Notes: generated from the sequence alone by a model not told the origin. Shown: positions 45,935 to 55,292, numbered from the stretch's first letter. The stretch: DNA of 64,000 nucleotides from Acidobacteriota bacterium (GCA_003385635.1 QQUY01000001.1:2581001-2645000), one strand, 5' to 3'. Translations and numbers: made by a program.

Positions 45935-45952
45935 CACCTCATGTTCAAACAG

Positions 45953-46483
45953 TCAGTTTAACGTTACTACGATCACATTCGACAGGTGTTTCCTGTACTT
46001 CGGAATACGCCTTCCGTCCTTCCCTTTCTCGTAGCCGTCGGGGATACGTACATCGGCATACAGGAAGATGTTGTCCCTCGGCACACCCTTCAGGTTTGTC
46101 GTGATTATTCCGCTCTCTTTCCTCGAATACTTGAAATCCACCCAGTTTAAGCGTGAAAGATTTACGCGAAACTCGTGGGACTCATTTTCAGCAAGGACCT
46201 TCGACGGGATCTCCACACTAGCGAAGTACGTGCTCGACTCCAGGCAGGTTGGATAAGAAGGTTGGCAAGCTGAAAAGTAGACGTTCAAAGTCGGGAGAGT
46301 CGAGGTCCTGAGACTTTCTGTGGATCTGTTTACTATACGGGCGACCGCTGCAGCCTCTGCGCGGTCGACCCTGGAAGAGATTTGATCGAGAGTCAGGATC
46401 ACATCGAACTTCCTCTCCTGACCGGCTACAAACGAACATAACCCGAAAACGACTACCAAGATTGCGATCACCCGATACTTCAT
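45953..46483 (-). CDS. Small exported protein, unknown function
   Basis: Protein of 176 residues with a clear signal peptide (about 1-21, GLCSFVAGQ). The mature part is beta-rich with two Cys about 8 residues apart (SACQPSYPTCLES) that may form a disulfide, and a basic end. Its ATG overlaps the stop of the preceding CNNM-type gene (four shared bases), so the two are translationally coupled. No family is recognised. Confidence 0.75.
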   Translation of the reverse strand: MKYRVIAILVVVFGLCSFVAGQERKFDVILTLDQISSRVDRAEAAAVARIVNRSTESLRTSTLPTLNVYFSACQPSYPTCLESSTYFASVEIPSKVLAENESHEFRVNLSRLNWVDFKYSRKESGIITTNLKGVPRDNIFLYADVRIPDGYEKGKDGRRIPKYRKHLSNVIVVTLN

Positions 46484-47874
46484 ACCGCCACCTTTTCCAT
46501 CTTCACCCGCAGAATCCTTCGTTTCTCAACCTCTTCCACTACGAACTCGTGCCCGTTAAACCTCACCCTCTCGCCCTCCGCAAGAAGCTGGCCCGCCTCC
46601 GCCATCAAAAATCCCGCGATCGTCGTATAGCCTTCAGACATTGGAACGTTAAGGCCGAGTTGCCTGTTGAGGTCCCTAACCGCCAAGCCGCCGTCGAGAA
46701 TGTAGCTGCCGTCCTTTTGTTCGTGGATCTGCTCCGCAACCTCTTCGTCGTATTCATCCGCGATCTCGCCGACAATCTCCTCCAAGAGGTCTTCAAGAGT
46801 AATTATTCCCTCTATTCCGCCGTGCTCATCGACCACGAAGCCGAAATGAAACTTTTCTGCCTGCATCTTGCGGAGGACGTCCTCGAGCCTTGCCGTATCG
46901 ACGACATATTTCGGCCTCCTCAATATCTTCTCTATTCGAAACGAGTCCGGATTGAGCAGGTAGCTCATCACGTCCTTGCTGTGGATTACGCCCGCCATAT
47001 CGTCGAGCGATTCCCTGTACACAGGAAACCTCGAGAACCCGCTCTCTTTAAATGCCTCGGCGATCTCGTTCAGGTCGTACGTCACCGGAATGGCGAAGAT
47101 CTCGGTCCTCGGGACCATCGCCTCGCGAACCGTCGTTTCCGAGAACTCGAAGACCTGGTGGATGAGCTTCTGTTCTTCCTCGTTGAGGTGTCCGCTTTTC
47201 TTTGAAACGTCGATCAGGTGCCGGATCTCTTCTTCTGAATAGACAGACCCTTCTTCGCCTGTCGGGTGCAGGCCAAAGAGCCTGACGGTCTTTGCACCCG
47301 TCCAGTCCAGCATCCTGATCGGATAATAGAAGGTCTTGTAAAAAATCTGCATCGGAAGTGCGACCGCGAGCGCAACTCTCTCCGAAAGCTCGAGCGCCAT
47401 CGTCTTTGGCGCCAGCTCGCCGAGCACGATATGCAGAAAAGTTATGATCGAGAACGCTATGACAAACGAGATGGTGTGAAGGACCGCACCCGATGCAAGG
47501 AACGTCGCGCCGGTGATCTGTCCAATCCAGACAAGAAGCGGCTCAATGAACATTGCAACGGCGGGTTCGCCGATCCAGCCTAGACCAAGGGAAAAAAGCG
47601 TGATCCCAAGCTGCGTTGCGGAAATGTACGCATTGAGGTTGTTAATGCACTCAAGCAGGCGCTTTGCCGCTCGGCTGCCTTCGGCGGCGAGAGACTCGAT
47701 TCGCGACTTGCGTACAGCTACAAAGGCGAACTCCGTGGCAACGAAGAATCCGTTGCAGAGCACAAGCACGAGTACAAGCAGGATGTTTAGTAGTACCGAG
47801 ACTGCACTGAAGGTAGCCCCATCGGCAGCAGCTTCGGCCAAAAGGAAGAAGGATAAACTCGCAGGGTCGTCCAT
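46480..47874 (-). CDS. CNNM/CorC family membrane protein with CBS domains
   Basis: Protein of 464 residues. The N-terminal DUF21/CNNM domain (about 20-210) has four hydrophobic segments and NGFFVATEFAFVAVRKSR, EPAVAMF, LGELAPKTMALE. It is followed by a CBS pair (about 235-350, EAMVPRTEIFAIP, GVIHSKDVM) and a CorC_HlyC domain (about 375-455, GLAVRDLNRQLG). Such proteins handle Mg2+ or Co2+ efflux or confer resistance; 'hemolysin' is a historical name. It overlaps the small exported protein gene by four bases, giving a two-gene operon. Confidence 0.92.
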   Translation of the reverse strand: MDDPASLSFFLLAEAAADGATFSAVSVLLNILLVLVLVLCNGFFVATEFAFVAVRKSRIESLAAEGSRAAKRLLECINNLNAYISATQLGITLFSLGLGWIGEPAVAMFIEPLLVWIGQITGATFLASGAVLHTISFVIAFSIITFLHIVLGELAPKTMALELSERVALAVALPMQIFYKTFYYPIRMLDWTGAKTVRLFGLHPTGEEGSVYSEEEIRHLIDVSKKSGHLNEEEQKLIHQVFEFSETTVREAMVPRTEIFAIPVTYDLNEIAEAFKESGFSRFPVYRESLDDMAGVIHSKDVMSYLLNPDSFRIEKILRRPKYVVDTARLEDVLRKMQAEKFHFGFVVDEHGGIEGIITLEDLLEEIVGEIADEYDEEVAEQIHEQKDGSYILDGGLAVRDLNRQLGLNVPMSEGYTTIAGFLMAEAGQLLAEGERVRFNGHEFVVEEVEKRRILRVKMEKVAV

Positions 47875-47974
47875 CGTATTAAATGCCGGCAGCCTTTAAG
47901 GCACGGAAGTGCGGAAACTATTGGTTCGAGAACGCGCTTGCCGACAATGCGGGATTATAGCATGAGCGGAAAAG

Positions 47975-48213
47975 ATGAGTACTGGGTACTGAGAGATGAG
48001 TACTGGGTACTGAGAGATGAGTGCCAGCTCTCGGCTCTCAGTCCTCATCTCTTATCTCTTATCTCTCATTTCTCATCTCTCATCTCTCATCTCTCATCTC
48101 TTATCTCTTATCTTTCATCTCTCATCTCTTATCTCTCATCTCTTATCTCTTATCTCTTATCTCTTATCTCTTATCTCTTATCTCTCATCTCTCAGCTCTC
48201 ATCTCTCAGTACT
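47975..48213 (+). repeat. Long 7-bp array, folded back on itself
   Basis: It begins with two direct copies of GATGAGTACTGGGTACTGAGA, the purine orientation, then turns to about 23 pyrimidine units of ATCTCTY (48050-48213) with AGCTCTC and AGTACTC at the end. The two halves are inverse in sequence, so the array could form a long hairpin. The last units encode the final residues (STER) and the TGA stop of the minus-strand gene at 48199. Frames through it code only periodic peptides. Confidence 0.9.
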
Positions 48214-48771
48214 CTCCACGATCTCCCCGATGAGCATCTGGCAGCTTCCGCAGCCGGTGCCCGCGTTGCAGGCGTCGCCGACCGCTTCAACGGTCAATGC
48301 ACTGCCGCTTCTTACAATTTCCTCGATCGTCTCCTCGGAAACGCCGAAACACGAGCAGATCAGGGCTGTATCTCCATTCCATTTCGCTACACGTCTATCC
48401 CTGAGCTCCGCAAGTGCCTTTTGAAATGCTTCGATCGCGAGCGCGGTGCAATTTCTCCTTGAGGACGGAATTTCCCCGAGCGTTCGTGTAACCGTTTCTT
48501 CCAGAAGGGCCAGACCGTGAAGATCCTGAAGCTTCGAACCGTCGGCCCAACGGCAAAGAGCCTCGGCGGCCGCGACCGCGTATCCGCATCCGTTCGAAAC
48601 GAATCTCAAGGATTCAAGACGGTCTTCTCCGGCAATCGAAACAAAGATCCTTACACGCACTCCGCAATCTAGACTGGCCGCAGTGCCCGCACAATCGAAC
48701 GAATCCGGAGAACCAGCGTGATCTGAAGATCTCAGCAGTCCATCGATTTTTTCGGGGTAATAACGGCTCAC
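48199..48771 (-). CDS. NifU/IscU-like scaffold fused to a Bfd-like [2Fe-2S] domain
   Basis: Protein of 190 residues. The N-terminal half (about 1-125) resembles IscU/NifU-N, with three Cys in the right places: SLDCGVRVRI, FVSNGCGYAVA and RRNCTALAIEAF. The C-terminal half (about 135-190) is a Bfd-like domain, ALICSCFGVSEETI and CNAGTGCGSCQ, with four Cys for a [2Fe-2S] cluster. NifU proteins have this order but add a C-terminal Nfu domain, lacking here. It probably assembles or carries Fe-S clusters. The start is GTG and lies inside a CAGTGAG heptamer; the last residues come from another array. Confidence 0.82.
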   Translation of the reverse strand: MSRYYPEKIDGLLRSSDHAGSPDSFDCAGTAASLDCGVRVRIFVSIAGEDRLESLRFVSNGCGYAVAAAEALCRWADGSKLQDLHGLALLEETVTRTLGEIPSSRRNCTALAIEAFQKALAELRDRRVAKWNGDTALICSCFGVSEETIEEIVRSGSALTVEAVGDACNAGTGCGSCQMLIGEIVESTER

Positions 48772-48898
48772 TGCTCACTGATAGCACGAATGAAACGAAA
48801 AATGAATTCGTGTAGAATGTTGCGAAACGGGTGTTCGCAGTGTCGAACCTGAATCGTTCCCGGCAATTCGAAGCCCAGGCAAGTAGATCACCAGGTGT

Positions 48899-49492
48899 AT
48901 GCAATTCCCCAAAAAGACAAGAAGATCTGACATATTGATCATCCTTGCCGCAAGCATTCTCGTTGTAGCTTCGGGATGTCGACCGGCTGCAGCGCCGGTA
49001 TCGATATCCGATCGCCCGGTCGAGCCATACCGCATGCCGAGGACGTCGATCCCTGCCGGGCCCCCAAAGCCGACAGCGGAACTGAGCTGGAAGATCTTTG
49101 ACGGCGAAATGGAGACGATCGGCGACTTTGAAGGCAAGGTGCTTGTCCTCGATTTTTGGGCGACATACTGTCCCCCCTGTATCGAGGAGATCCCGCACCT
49201 GAGGGAGCTACAGGGAAAATACGGCGACCGAGGTTTTCAGGTGATAGGGCTTCACGTTGGCGGAGATGAGGACCGTCCCAAGGTACCCGCATTCAAAGAA
49301 CGCCTAAGCATCGATTACCCTTTGGCCACTCCTGAAGACGCTCTGATCTATCAGTTGCTTGGAGATGATTCACGCATCCCGCAGACCCTTGTTTTCGACC
49401 GGAAAGGCGAATTGGTGGTGAAGCTTGTTTCGTATGATGAAGAGGTCAAGCGAAGGCTGGACGAAGCGGTGGAGAAAGCGGTTAATCAGTGA
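48899..49492 (+). CDS. TlpA/ResA-like thioredoxin lipoprotein
   Basis: Protein of 197 residues. The signal peptide ends in a clear lipobox, VASGC (Cys27), so it should be membrane-anchored outside the cytoplasm. The thioredoxin fold (about 62-190) carries FWATYCPPC with Cys90 and Cys93 and a cis-Pro in SRIPQTLVFD. It is a thiol reductase of the TlpA/ResA group, which reduces cytochrome c or copper-site cysteines; the partner here is unknown. The stop TGA is the start of CATTGAC-like heptamers. Confidence 0.92.
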   Translation: MQFPKKTRRSDILIILAASILVVASGCRPAAAPVSISDRPVEPYRMPRTSIPAGPPKPTAELSWKIFDGEMETIGDFEGKVLVLDFWATYCPPCIEEIPHLRELQGKYGDRGFQVIGLHVGGDEDRPKVPAFKERLSIDYPLATPEDALIYQLLGDDSRIPQTLVFDRKGELVVKLVSYDEEVKRRLDEAVEKAVNQ

Positions 49493-49680
49493 ACATTGAC
49501 CATTGACCAGATAAGGAGAGCTGGTGAGTTGGGAGATGTTTAGAGCAGCGTTTGCGATGCGGATTAAGCGGTTAGCGACACTAATAGATTACCGCACGAA
49601 GCGCAAAAGGATCACCAATACGATCATTGAGGACGCAGTGTTTTCGCTGACTTCTTACTCCTGACTCCTGGCTTCTAGTT

Positions 49681-49706
49681 ATGCTCGTCGATTGCGCTCC
49701 GGGTTC
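49681..49706 (-). repeat. Dispersed motif, inverted copy
   Basis: ATGCTCGTCG-GCGCTCC-GGGTTC is the inverse of the GGAACCC-GAGCG-CGACGGGCAT family. It lies directly before a CTGACTC array, as does the copy at 58251. Confidence 0.55.
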
Positions 49707-49710
49707 TTAT

Positions 49711-49782
49711 TCTGACTCCTGACTTCTGACTCCTGACTTCTGACTCCTGACTTCTGACTCCTGACTTCTGACTCCTGAATTC
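49711..49782 (+). repeat. CTGACTY 7-bp array upstream of the GH15 gene
   Basis: Ten alternating CTGACTC and CTGACTT units end two or three bases before the ATG at 49785. No purine-rich ribosome site is left upstream of the start codon. Confidence 0.9.
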
Positions 49783-49784
49783 TT

Positions 49785-51734
49785 ATGCGCGACATCCCCG
49801 TTGGAAACGGCTCCCTGCTCGTAAATTTCGACGAGAAATACCAGATCCGCGACATTTATTATCCGCACGTCGGGCAGGAGAATCACACCGAAGGATTCCC
49901 ATTCCGCTTTGGCGTATGGGCGGATGGAGAGTTTAGTTGGGTTTTCGACGAAGGGTGGGATCGGTCGCTCGAGTACGTGAAGGAGTCGCTCGTTACAGAT
50001 GTAACCCTTCGCAATGACGATCTTGAGCTTGAGATAGTCTGCAATGACACGGTCGCGAGCCACGAGGACATTTACCTCAGGCGCGTGTTGGTAAGCAATT
50101 TATCAGACAAGACACGCGAGGTCCGTATCTTTCTTCATCACGATTTCCGAATCTATGAGAACAAGGTCGGCGACACGGCTTATTACGATCCCGAGAGCCG
50201 TTCCCTGATCCATTACAAAAAGCACCGCTATTTTCTGATCAATACCCATCCTCATTTCTCGAAGTTTGTGACCGGTCGAAAAGCGTTCCGCGATCAGGAA
50301 GGCACCTGGAGGGATGCTGAAGACGGCGAACTCGGATCGGGGGCGAAGACTGAAGGCTCGGTCGATTCGACTATCTGTATCGAGCTCGCGCTAACCGGCC
50401 AGGGTTCGGGAGAATTCTACTATTGGATAACTGCCGGAAAGTCGCACGAAGATGTGTTGCGCCTAAACAACCTGGTTCTTGCTGCTACGCCGGAGTATGC
50501 GCTCGAATACACCGAGAATTACTGGAGGGTGTGGGTCAACAAGAATGAACGCGAGTTTGACGGGCTTCCCGAAGAGGTAAAGGACCTGTACAAGCGATCG
50601 CTGCTGATCGCGAGGACGCAGATAGACAACGCGGGATCGATCCTCGCGGCTAACGATTCAGACGTAACCGAGCGAGCCACCGATCATTACAGCTATCTGT
50701 GGACGCGGGACGGAGCGTTTGTCGCGCACGCTTTGGACCTGGCAGGGTTTCCTTATCTTACCCGAAAGTTCTTCGAGTTCTGCGCGCGGATAATCCACGA
50801 CGACGGTTATTTCCTTCAGAAGTACAACGCGGACGGCACTGTCGCCTCAGGATGGCACGCGGCCTGGGACATAGACGCTAAAGAAAAGATCGTTCCGATC
50901 CAGGAAGATGAGACTTCGCTTGTGCTTTGGTCGCTTTGGGAGCACTACAACCGATATCGCGAGCTCGAATTCTCTCACCGCATCTACCGGCCGCTCGTGA
51001 CGAAATGTGCGGACTTCCTGCTCGATTTTATCGATGCAGGAACGGGCCTTCCGAAGCCTAGCTGGAACTTGTGGGAAGACAGGCGGGGAGTGCATACGTT
51101 TACCTGTTCGACAGTTGTCGGCGGGCTGAGGGCAGCCGCGAACTTTGCAAGATTATTCGGGGAAGCGAGAATTGCGGAGCAGTATGAACAGGCAGCCGAC
51201 TCGATGGTTGAAGCGATGCGGGATCATCTCTACAGCAATGAGCACGGCCGTTTTCTTCGGTCGCTACAGTCAAACAACGGAGATCTTGAACCGGATCCCA
51301 CGGTGGATGCCTCATTATTCGGACTATTCTTCTTTGGCGCATTCGACCCGGCGGACGATATGGTTCAAAACACCATGCGTGCGGTTGAGGACAGATTGTG
51401 GGTCCCCGGAAAGATTGGCGGCGTGTCTCGATTCGAGAACGACCAGTACATGAAGGTCTCCGATGACAGTTACGGCAACCCCTGGTTCATATGCACACTT
51501 TGGCTGGCCGAGTACCGAACGGCGATCGCGAAGAAGCCGGAAGATCTCAAGGGGACGCTTGAGCTTCTTGAATGGACTTCGAAGAACGCTTTGCCATCAG
51601 GCGTGCTTGCCGAACAGTTGGACCCCATCACAGGCGCACCCGCTTCGGTTTCCCCTCTCACGTGGTCTCATTCCACATTCGTCGCAGCGGTCGAGTCCTA
51701 TCTTGCCAAGCTTGAAGAACTGGAGAGCACCTGA
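49785..51734 (+). CDS. Glycoside hydrolase family 15 glucan hydrolase
   Basis: Protein of 649 residues without signal peptide, so cytoplasmic. The N-terminal super-beta-sandwich (about 1-245) begins with IPVGNGSLLVNFDEKYQIRD, typical of bacterial GH15. The (alpha/alpha)6 catalytic domain (about 265-645) shows YLWTRDGAFVAHALD, WDIDAKEK, QEDETSLVLWSLW, the general-acid region NLWEDRRGVHTF and LTWSHSTFV near the end. The family includes glucoamylases, glucodextranases and trehalases; the exact bond cannot be read here. Its stop overlaps the next start (TGATG), so it is coupled to the AlbA_2 protein gene. Confidence 0.9.
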   Translation: MRDIPVGNGSLLVNFDEKYQIRDIYYPHVGQENHTEGFPFRFGVWADGEFSWVFDEGWDRSLEYVKESLVTDVTLRNDDLELEIVCNDTVASHEDIYLRRVLVSNLSDKTREVRIFLHHDFRIYENKVGDTAYYDPESRSLIHYKKHRYFLINTHPHFSKFVTGRKAFRDQEGTWRDAEDGELGSGAKTEGSVDSTICIELALTGQGSGEFYYWITAGKSHEDVLRLNNLVLAATPEYALEYTENYWRVWVNKNEREFDGLPEEVKDLYKRSLLIARTQIDNAGSILAANDSDVTERATDHYSYLWTRDGAFVAHALDLAGFPYLTRKFFEFCARIIHDDGYFLQKYNADGTVASGWHAAWDIDAKEKIVPIQEDETSLVLWSLWEHYNRYRELEFSHRIYRPLVTKCADFLLDFIDAGTGLPKPSWNLWEDRRGVHTFTCSTVVGGLRAAANFARLFGEARIAEQYEQAADSMVEAMRDHLYSNEHGRFLRSLQSNNGDLEPDPTVDASLFGLFFFGAFDPADDMVQNTMRAVEDRLWVPGKIGGVSRFENDQYMKVSDDSYGNPWFICTLWLAEYRTAIAKKPEDLKGTLELLEWTSKNALPSGVLAEQLDPITGAPASVSPLTWSHSTFVAAVESYLAKLEELEST

Positions 51735-52651
51735 TGGCCAAGAACTGGACCGAAGCAAGAGTCCTCAATTTCATCAAGAGCGGGATCGAAGAGTCTCTTT
51801 CACTTGAATACAAAAGCGCAGAGGCGCTTGGCAGCTCCGATTATCAAAAGAAAGAGATCACCAAGGACGTTTCGGCGATGGCCAATGCTGCAGGCGGAAT
51901 GATCGTCTACGGCATACGCGAGAGCTCCGACTCCGAACGGAAACACCTGCCGGAAAGGATCACTCCCGTTAACCGCAGCGAATTCCCAAGGGAATGGCTC
52001 GAGCAGGTGATAAACAGCATCCGGCCGAGGATCGAGGGCATCGTTATCAATTCGGTACAGCTCGAATCCGGAGAGAACGATGTCGTCTACGTAGTCGAGA
52101 TCCCCCAAAGCCACACCGCACATCAGGCGAGCAATCACCGGTACTACAAACGGTTTAATTTCCAATCGGTGCCGATGGAGGACTATGAGATACGGGACGT
52201 GATGTTCCGCGAACAGATGCCCGATGTCGGGGTGCGTTTCTTTCTGGAAAAGAAGCTTACCGAAGAGGGAGAAGTGAGAGTTTCACTGATCGTTCAGGCG
52301 AGGAACTTCGGATCTGCGTACGCGAGATATGTTGCGTGCATCGTCGACGTGCCTGTAAAGGCGCTCGTGAACATCGACGACAAGCGTAGTATCAAGGACG
52401 GCGGACGATTTTACCGTCACCGGCTGACGAACCTGAACCAGGAATACGGTGACGAGACGTTTCGCGCGAACTTCCCCCTTTTGAGAAACATGTCGATGAG
52501 CTGGAAGATCCCTCTGAAGCCTGATTACGCGGAGCTTGCCGATGGCGATATGCCGATAAAATGGAAGGTCTACGCCGACAACGCACTTCCCAAGAGCGGC
52601 CAGCTGCCCTTTGAAGAGATCGACACGATCGATCTTTCGGGCGGCTTGTAA
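51734..52651 (+). CDS. AlbA_2 (Schlafen-like) domain protein
   Basis: Protein of 305 residues. The N-terminal AlbA_2/Schlafen-like domain (about 17-140) contains LSLEYKSAE, KKEITKDVSAMANAAGGMIVYGI and a C-terminal HRYYKRFNFQS. Such domains bind nucleic acid and occur in transcriptional regulators and some RNA nucleases. The C-terminal part (about 160-305) is beta-rich with repeated strand patterns and no recognised family. It overlaps the GH15 gene by one base, so the ratio of the two may be fixed; why these functions are coupled is unknown. Confidence 0.82.
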   Translation: MAKNWTEARVLNFIKSGIEESLSLEYKSAEALGSSDYQKKEITKDVSAMANAAGGMIVYGIRESSDSERKHLPERITPVNRSEFPREWLEQVINSIRPRIEGIVINSVQLESGENDVVYVVEIPQSHTAHQASNHRYYKRFNFQSVPMEDYEIRDVMFREQMPDVGVRFFLEKKLTEEGEVRVSLIVQARNFGSAYARYVACIVDVPVKALVNIDDKRSIKDGGRFYRHRLTNLNQEYGDETFRANFPLLRNMSMSWKIPLKPDYAELADGDMPIKWKVYADNALPKSGQLPFEEIDTIDLSGGL

Positions 52652-52689
52652 CATCGTTTTCAAACGCGGATACTACAACTCAACAGAAT

Positions 52690-54138
52690 ATGCGCAGAGC
52701 CAAGATCCTTGCGACTTTAGGTCCCACTTCCCAAACCCAAGAACAGATCTCCGACCTTATAAGGGCCGGAGCCAACGCCGTCCGGATCTCGATGTCGCAC
52801 GGGTCGCGCGATGATCACGAAGCGATGCTGAACAATGCCCGCCGTGCAGCACTTGAACAGGACGCTCCTCTTTCAGTACTCATCGATCTCGCCGGACCCA
52901 AGATCCGGACAAGGTCTCTAAAGGACAAAAGCCCGGTACTTCTTCAGAAAGGGGAGAAGTTCGTGCTTACTACGAAGGACATAGTAGGGAATGGTCACGA
53001 AGTAGGGACAAACTTCTCAGAATTGCCTCACGTTGCCGAAAAGGGTTCTCAGATCCTGCTTGATGACGGCTCGCTCGAGCTGAAGGTGCTGGACACGAAC
53101 GATACTGATGTCATCTGCGAAGTCGTGTCCGGCGGGCTCCTTTATGAGAGCAAAGGGATCAATCTTCCCGGTACTCACCTGCCTATTCCGAGCCTTACCG
53201 AAAAGGACCGTGACGACCTGAATTGGGCGCTTGATATGGATGTCGACTATATCGCGCTTTCGTTTGTACGGAGAGCCTCGGACTGCACCGAGGTCAAGGT
53301 CATCATCAACGAGAAGAACAAGCGGAATTTTGGACGGGCACTTCTCGTCGCGAAGATCGAAAAGGCAGAGGCAATAGAGAACCTCGACGAGATCATCGAG
53401 GCCACCGACGGACTAATGGTCGCTCGTGGAGATCTGGGAGTCGAAACAAGCGTTGAGAAGGTCCCCGTCTATCAGAAAGAGATAATCCGCAAGTCGATCG
53501 CCCGCGACAAGTTCGTCATCACCGCGACACAGATGCTGCAGACAATGATCGACAATCCGCGCCCGACACGGGCAGAGGCATCGGATGTGGCGAATGCGGT
53601 GTGGGACGGAACAGATGCGGTCATGTTATCTGCTGAAACGGCGGCGGGATCGTATCCGGTAGAAACCGTCAGGACTATGGCGAAGATCATCGAGTCGTCG
53701 GAATCCATCCGCGATGCTTACCGCCGGAAATCGATCAAGTTCTCGCAGGAACCCAGCGGCCGGACCTCCCAGGCACTTTGCAAGGCGGCAGGCTATTGCG
53801 CACAGGAGATCAAGACTACAAAAGTTGCAGTATTCACTGAATCGGGACTGATGGCACGCCGGCTTTCTTCATTCAGATCCGGTCTGCAGACGTATGCGCT
53901 CACTACTTCCTGGCGAGCGCGGAATCAGCTGGCTTTGATCTGGGGAGTTCGCGCTTACTATCAGGAGTTGACGAAATCTACCGAAGATATGCTGAAGAAA
54001 GGTGAGTCTACTTTGTTAAATAACGAAGCGGTCGAAGCTGGCGAGACGATCGTGATGATGGCCGGGCGGCTCTCAGGCCTCGGGCTTTCCAGTTCCGTCG
54101 TCGTGTGGACGATCGGCGAAAACGTCCCCCGACGCTAG
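52690..54138 (+). CDS. pyk: Pyruvate kinase
   Basis: Protein of 482 residues converting PEP and ADP to pyruvate and ATP. Landmarks: AKILATLGPTSQTQEQI at the N-terminus, the B-domain beginning near residue 70, LLVAKIEKAEAIENLDEI with the catalytic Lys, GLMVARGDLGVE, TATQMLQTMIDNPRPTRAE and NAVWDGTDAVMLSAETAAG. The C-terminal allosteric domain is complete. The start lies 38 bases after the AlbA_2 gene with no terminator between, so a three-gene transcript is likely. Its TAG stop is part of a TAGGAGT/CAGGAGC heptamer. Confidence 0.96.
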   Translation: MRRAKILATLGPTSQTQEQISDLIRAGANAVRISMSHGSRDDHEAMLNNARRAALEQDAPLSVLIDLAGPKIRTRSLKDKSPVLLQKGEKFVLTTKDIVGNGHEVGTNFSELPHVAEKGSQILLDDGSLELKVLDTNDTDVICEVVSGGLLYESKGINLPGTHLPIPSLTEKDRDDLNWALDMDVDYIALSFVRRASDCTEVKVIINEKNKRNFGRALLVAKIEKAEAIENLDEIIEATDGLMVARGDLGVETSVEKVPVYQKEIIRKSIARDKFVITATQMLQTMIDNPRPTRAEASDVANAVWDGTDAVMLSAETAAGSYPVETVRTMAKIIESSESIRDAYRRKSIKFSQEPSGRTSQALCKAAGYCAQEIKTTKVAVFTESGLMARRLSSFRSGLQTYALTTSWRARNQLALIWGVRAYYQELTKSTEDMLKKGESTLLNNEAVEAGETIVMMAGRLSGLGLSSSVVVWTIGENVPRR

Positions 54139-54160
54139 GAGTCAGGAGCTTCAAGAACGG

Positions 54161-54301
54161 CTTAGCCACAGAAAAAAGGGATTAACACAGATCAAGTTTG
54201 GTTGGTGCTTCCAGACCGATCTTGCGGAATACACTCCGGATCCTGAAGAAGAAGCGCTTTTCCCTTTCAAATCTGTGTTCATCTCCTTCATCTGTGGCTA
54301 A
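54161..54301. repeat. Inverted repeat of CCACAGA / TCTGTGG words
   Basis: Left arm TTAGCCACAGAAAA...TTAACACAGATCA and right arm AATCTGTGTTCATC...TCATCTGTGGCTAA are degenerate inverses about 75 bases apart. The right arm ends about 30 bases before the ATG of the next gene, so the element forms part of its leader. Confidence 0.75.
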
Positions 54302-54329
54302 CCTCTTTCTAGCCTCGAAACGAATCAAA

Positions 54330-55292
54330 ATGCCGTTTCTCGAAGAGATCAAAGACGCATACTCGCGGATCGAGCGGCATCTACGTCGCACATACCTTCA
54401 GCACTCTCTCCATTACTCGTCTAAGACCGGTGCGGACGTCTATTTCAAGTGCGAACATCTGCAGCATACTGGCTCGTTCAAGCTCCGAGGTGCTCTAAAC
54501 AAGATCCTGTCGTTGTCTGAAGAAGAGCTGGCGCGCGGAGTAGTCACTGCTTCGACCGGTAATCACGGCGCCGCCGTGGCTTACGCGCTTGCGATCGCGG
54601 GAGCTTCAGGCTCGGTCTACGTTCCGAAAGAGGCGAGTGAATCGAAGATCGCCAACATCAGGCGACTCGGGGCTGAGATCGAGATGTTCGGCGACGATTC
54701 GAACGATTCAGAAATGAAAGCCCGGCAGGTCGCCGGTGAATCGGGAGCTGTTTACGTTTCGCCCTATAACGATCCTTTTGTGGTCGCCGGCCAGGGCACG
54801 GTCGGGCTCGAGATTTCAGAACAACTCCCGGATGTTGATGCGGTGTTCGTATCGGTCGGCGGCGGCGGGCTGATTTCCGGTATTGCAGGCTACCTGAAAG
54901 CCTTTAAGCCTGACGTAATGATGGTCGGCTGTTCGCCGGCAAATTCTAAGGTGATGCTGGAGTCTGTCAAAGCCGGAAAGGTCCTTGAGCTAGAATCGCT
55001 GCCGACGCTTTCTGACGGAACGGCAGGAGGCGTCGATCCGGATTCAATAACGTTCGGATTGTGTTCGGACCTCGTTGACGAGTGGGTGACGGTCAGCGAA
55101 GCCGAGATCCGAGAGAGCCTGATCGAGTTCATCGATGCAGAGCATCAGTTGATCGAGGGCTCGGCGGCGGTCGCGATCGCTTCAATGCTGAAGACAGCCG
55201 AGAGCTTTAGAGGTAAGAACATAGCCGTTGTCTTGTGCGGGGGAAACATCGGCACGACGGCTATGAGGAGCGTGCTTGGTGATCCTTTGTGA
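54330..55292 (+). CDS. PLP-dependent threonine/serine dehydratase
   Basis: Protein of 320 residues with the fold-type II PLP enzyme layout. The Schiff-base Lys lies in TGSFKLRGALNK (about 57-62), the phosphate-binding Gly loop in SVGGGGLISG (about 175-183), and STGNHGAAVAYA follows the Lys. There is no C-terminal ACT regulatory domain, so it is the short catabolic-type enzyme (TdcB-like) or a serine racemase/hydroxyaspartate relative; these cannot be separated here. ATG at 54330 is chosen because the upstream frame is inverted-repeat DNA. Its TGA stop lies in a CTTTGTGAAAG repeat word. Confidence 0.88.
   Translation: MPFLEEIKDAYSRIERHLRRTYLQHSLHYSSKTGADVYFKCEHLQHTGSFKLRGALNKILSLSEEELARGVVTASTGNHGAAVAYALAIAGASGSVYVPKEASESKIANIRRLGAEIEMFGDDSNDSEMKARQVAGESGAVYVSPYNDPFVVAGQGTVGLEISEQLPDVDAVFVSVGGGGLISGIAGYLKAFKPDVMMVGCSPANSKVMLESVKAGKVLELESLPTLSDGTAGGVDPDSITFGLCSDLVDEWVTVSEAEIRESLIEFIDAEHQLIEGSAAVAIASMLKTAESFRGKNIAVVLCGGNIGTTAMRSVLGDPL

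Noticed and set aside
47938..48462. Open frames through the ATCTCTY array coding Ser/Leu/Ile/His/Tyr-rich peptides
   Set aside because: The frames only translate a 7-bp tandem repeat and give periodic peptides; all three frames are open for the same reason. The real gene is the NifU/Bfd protein on the other strand.
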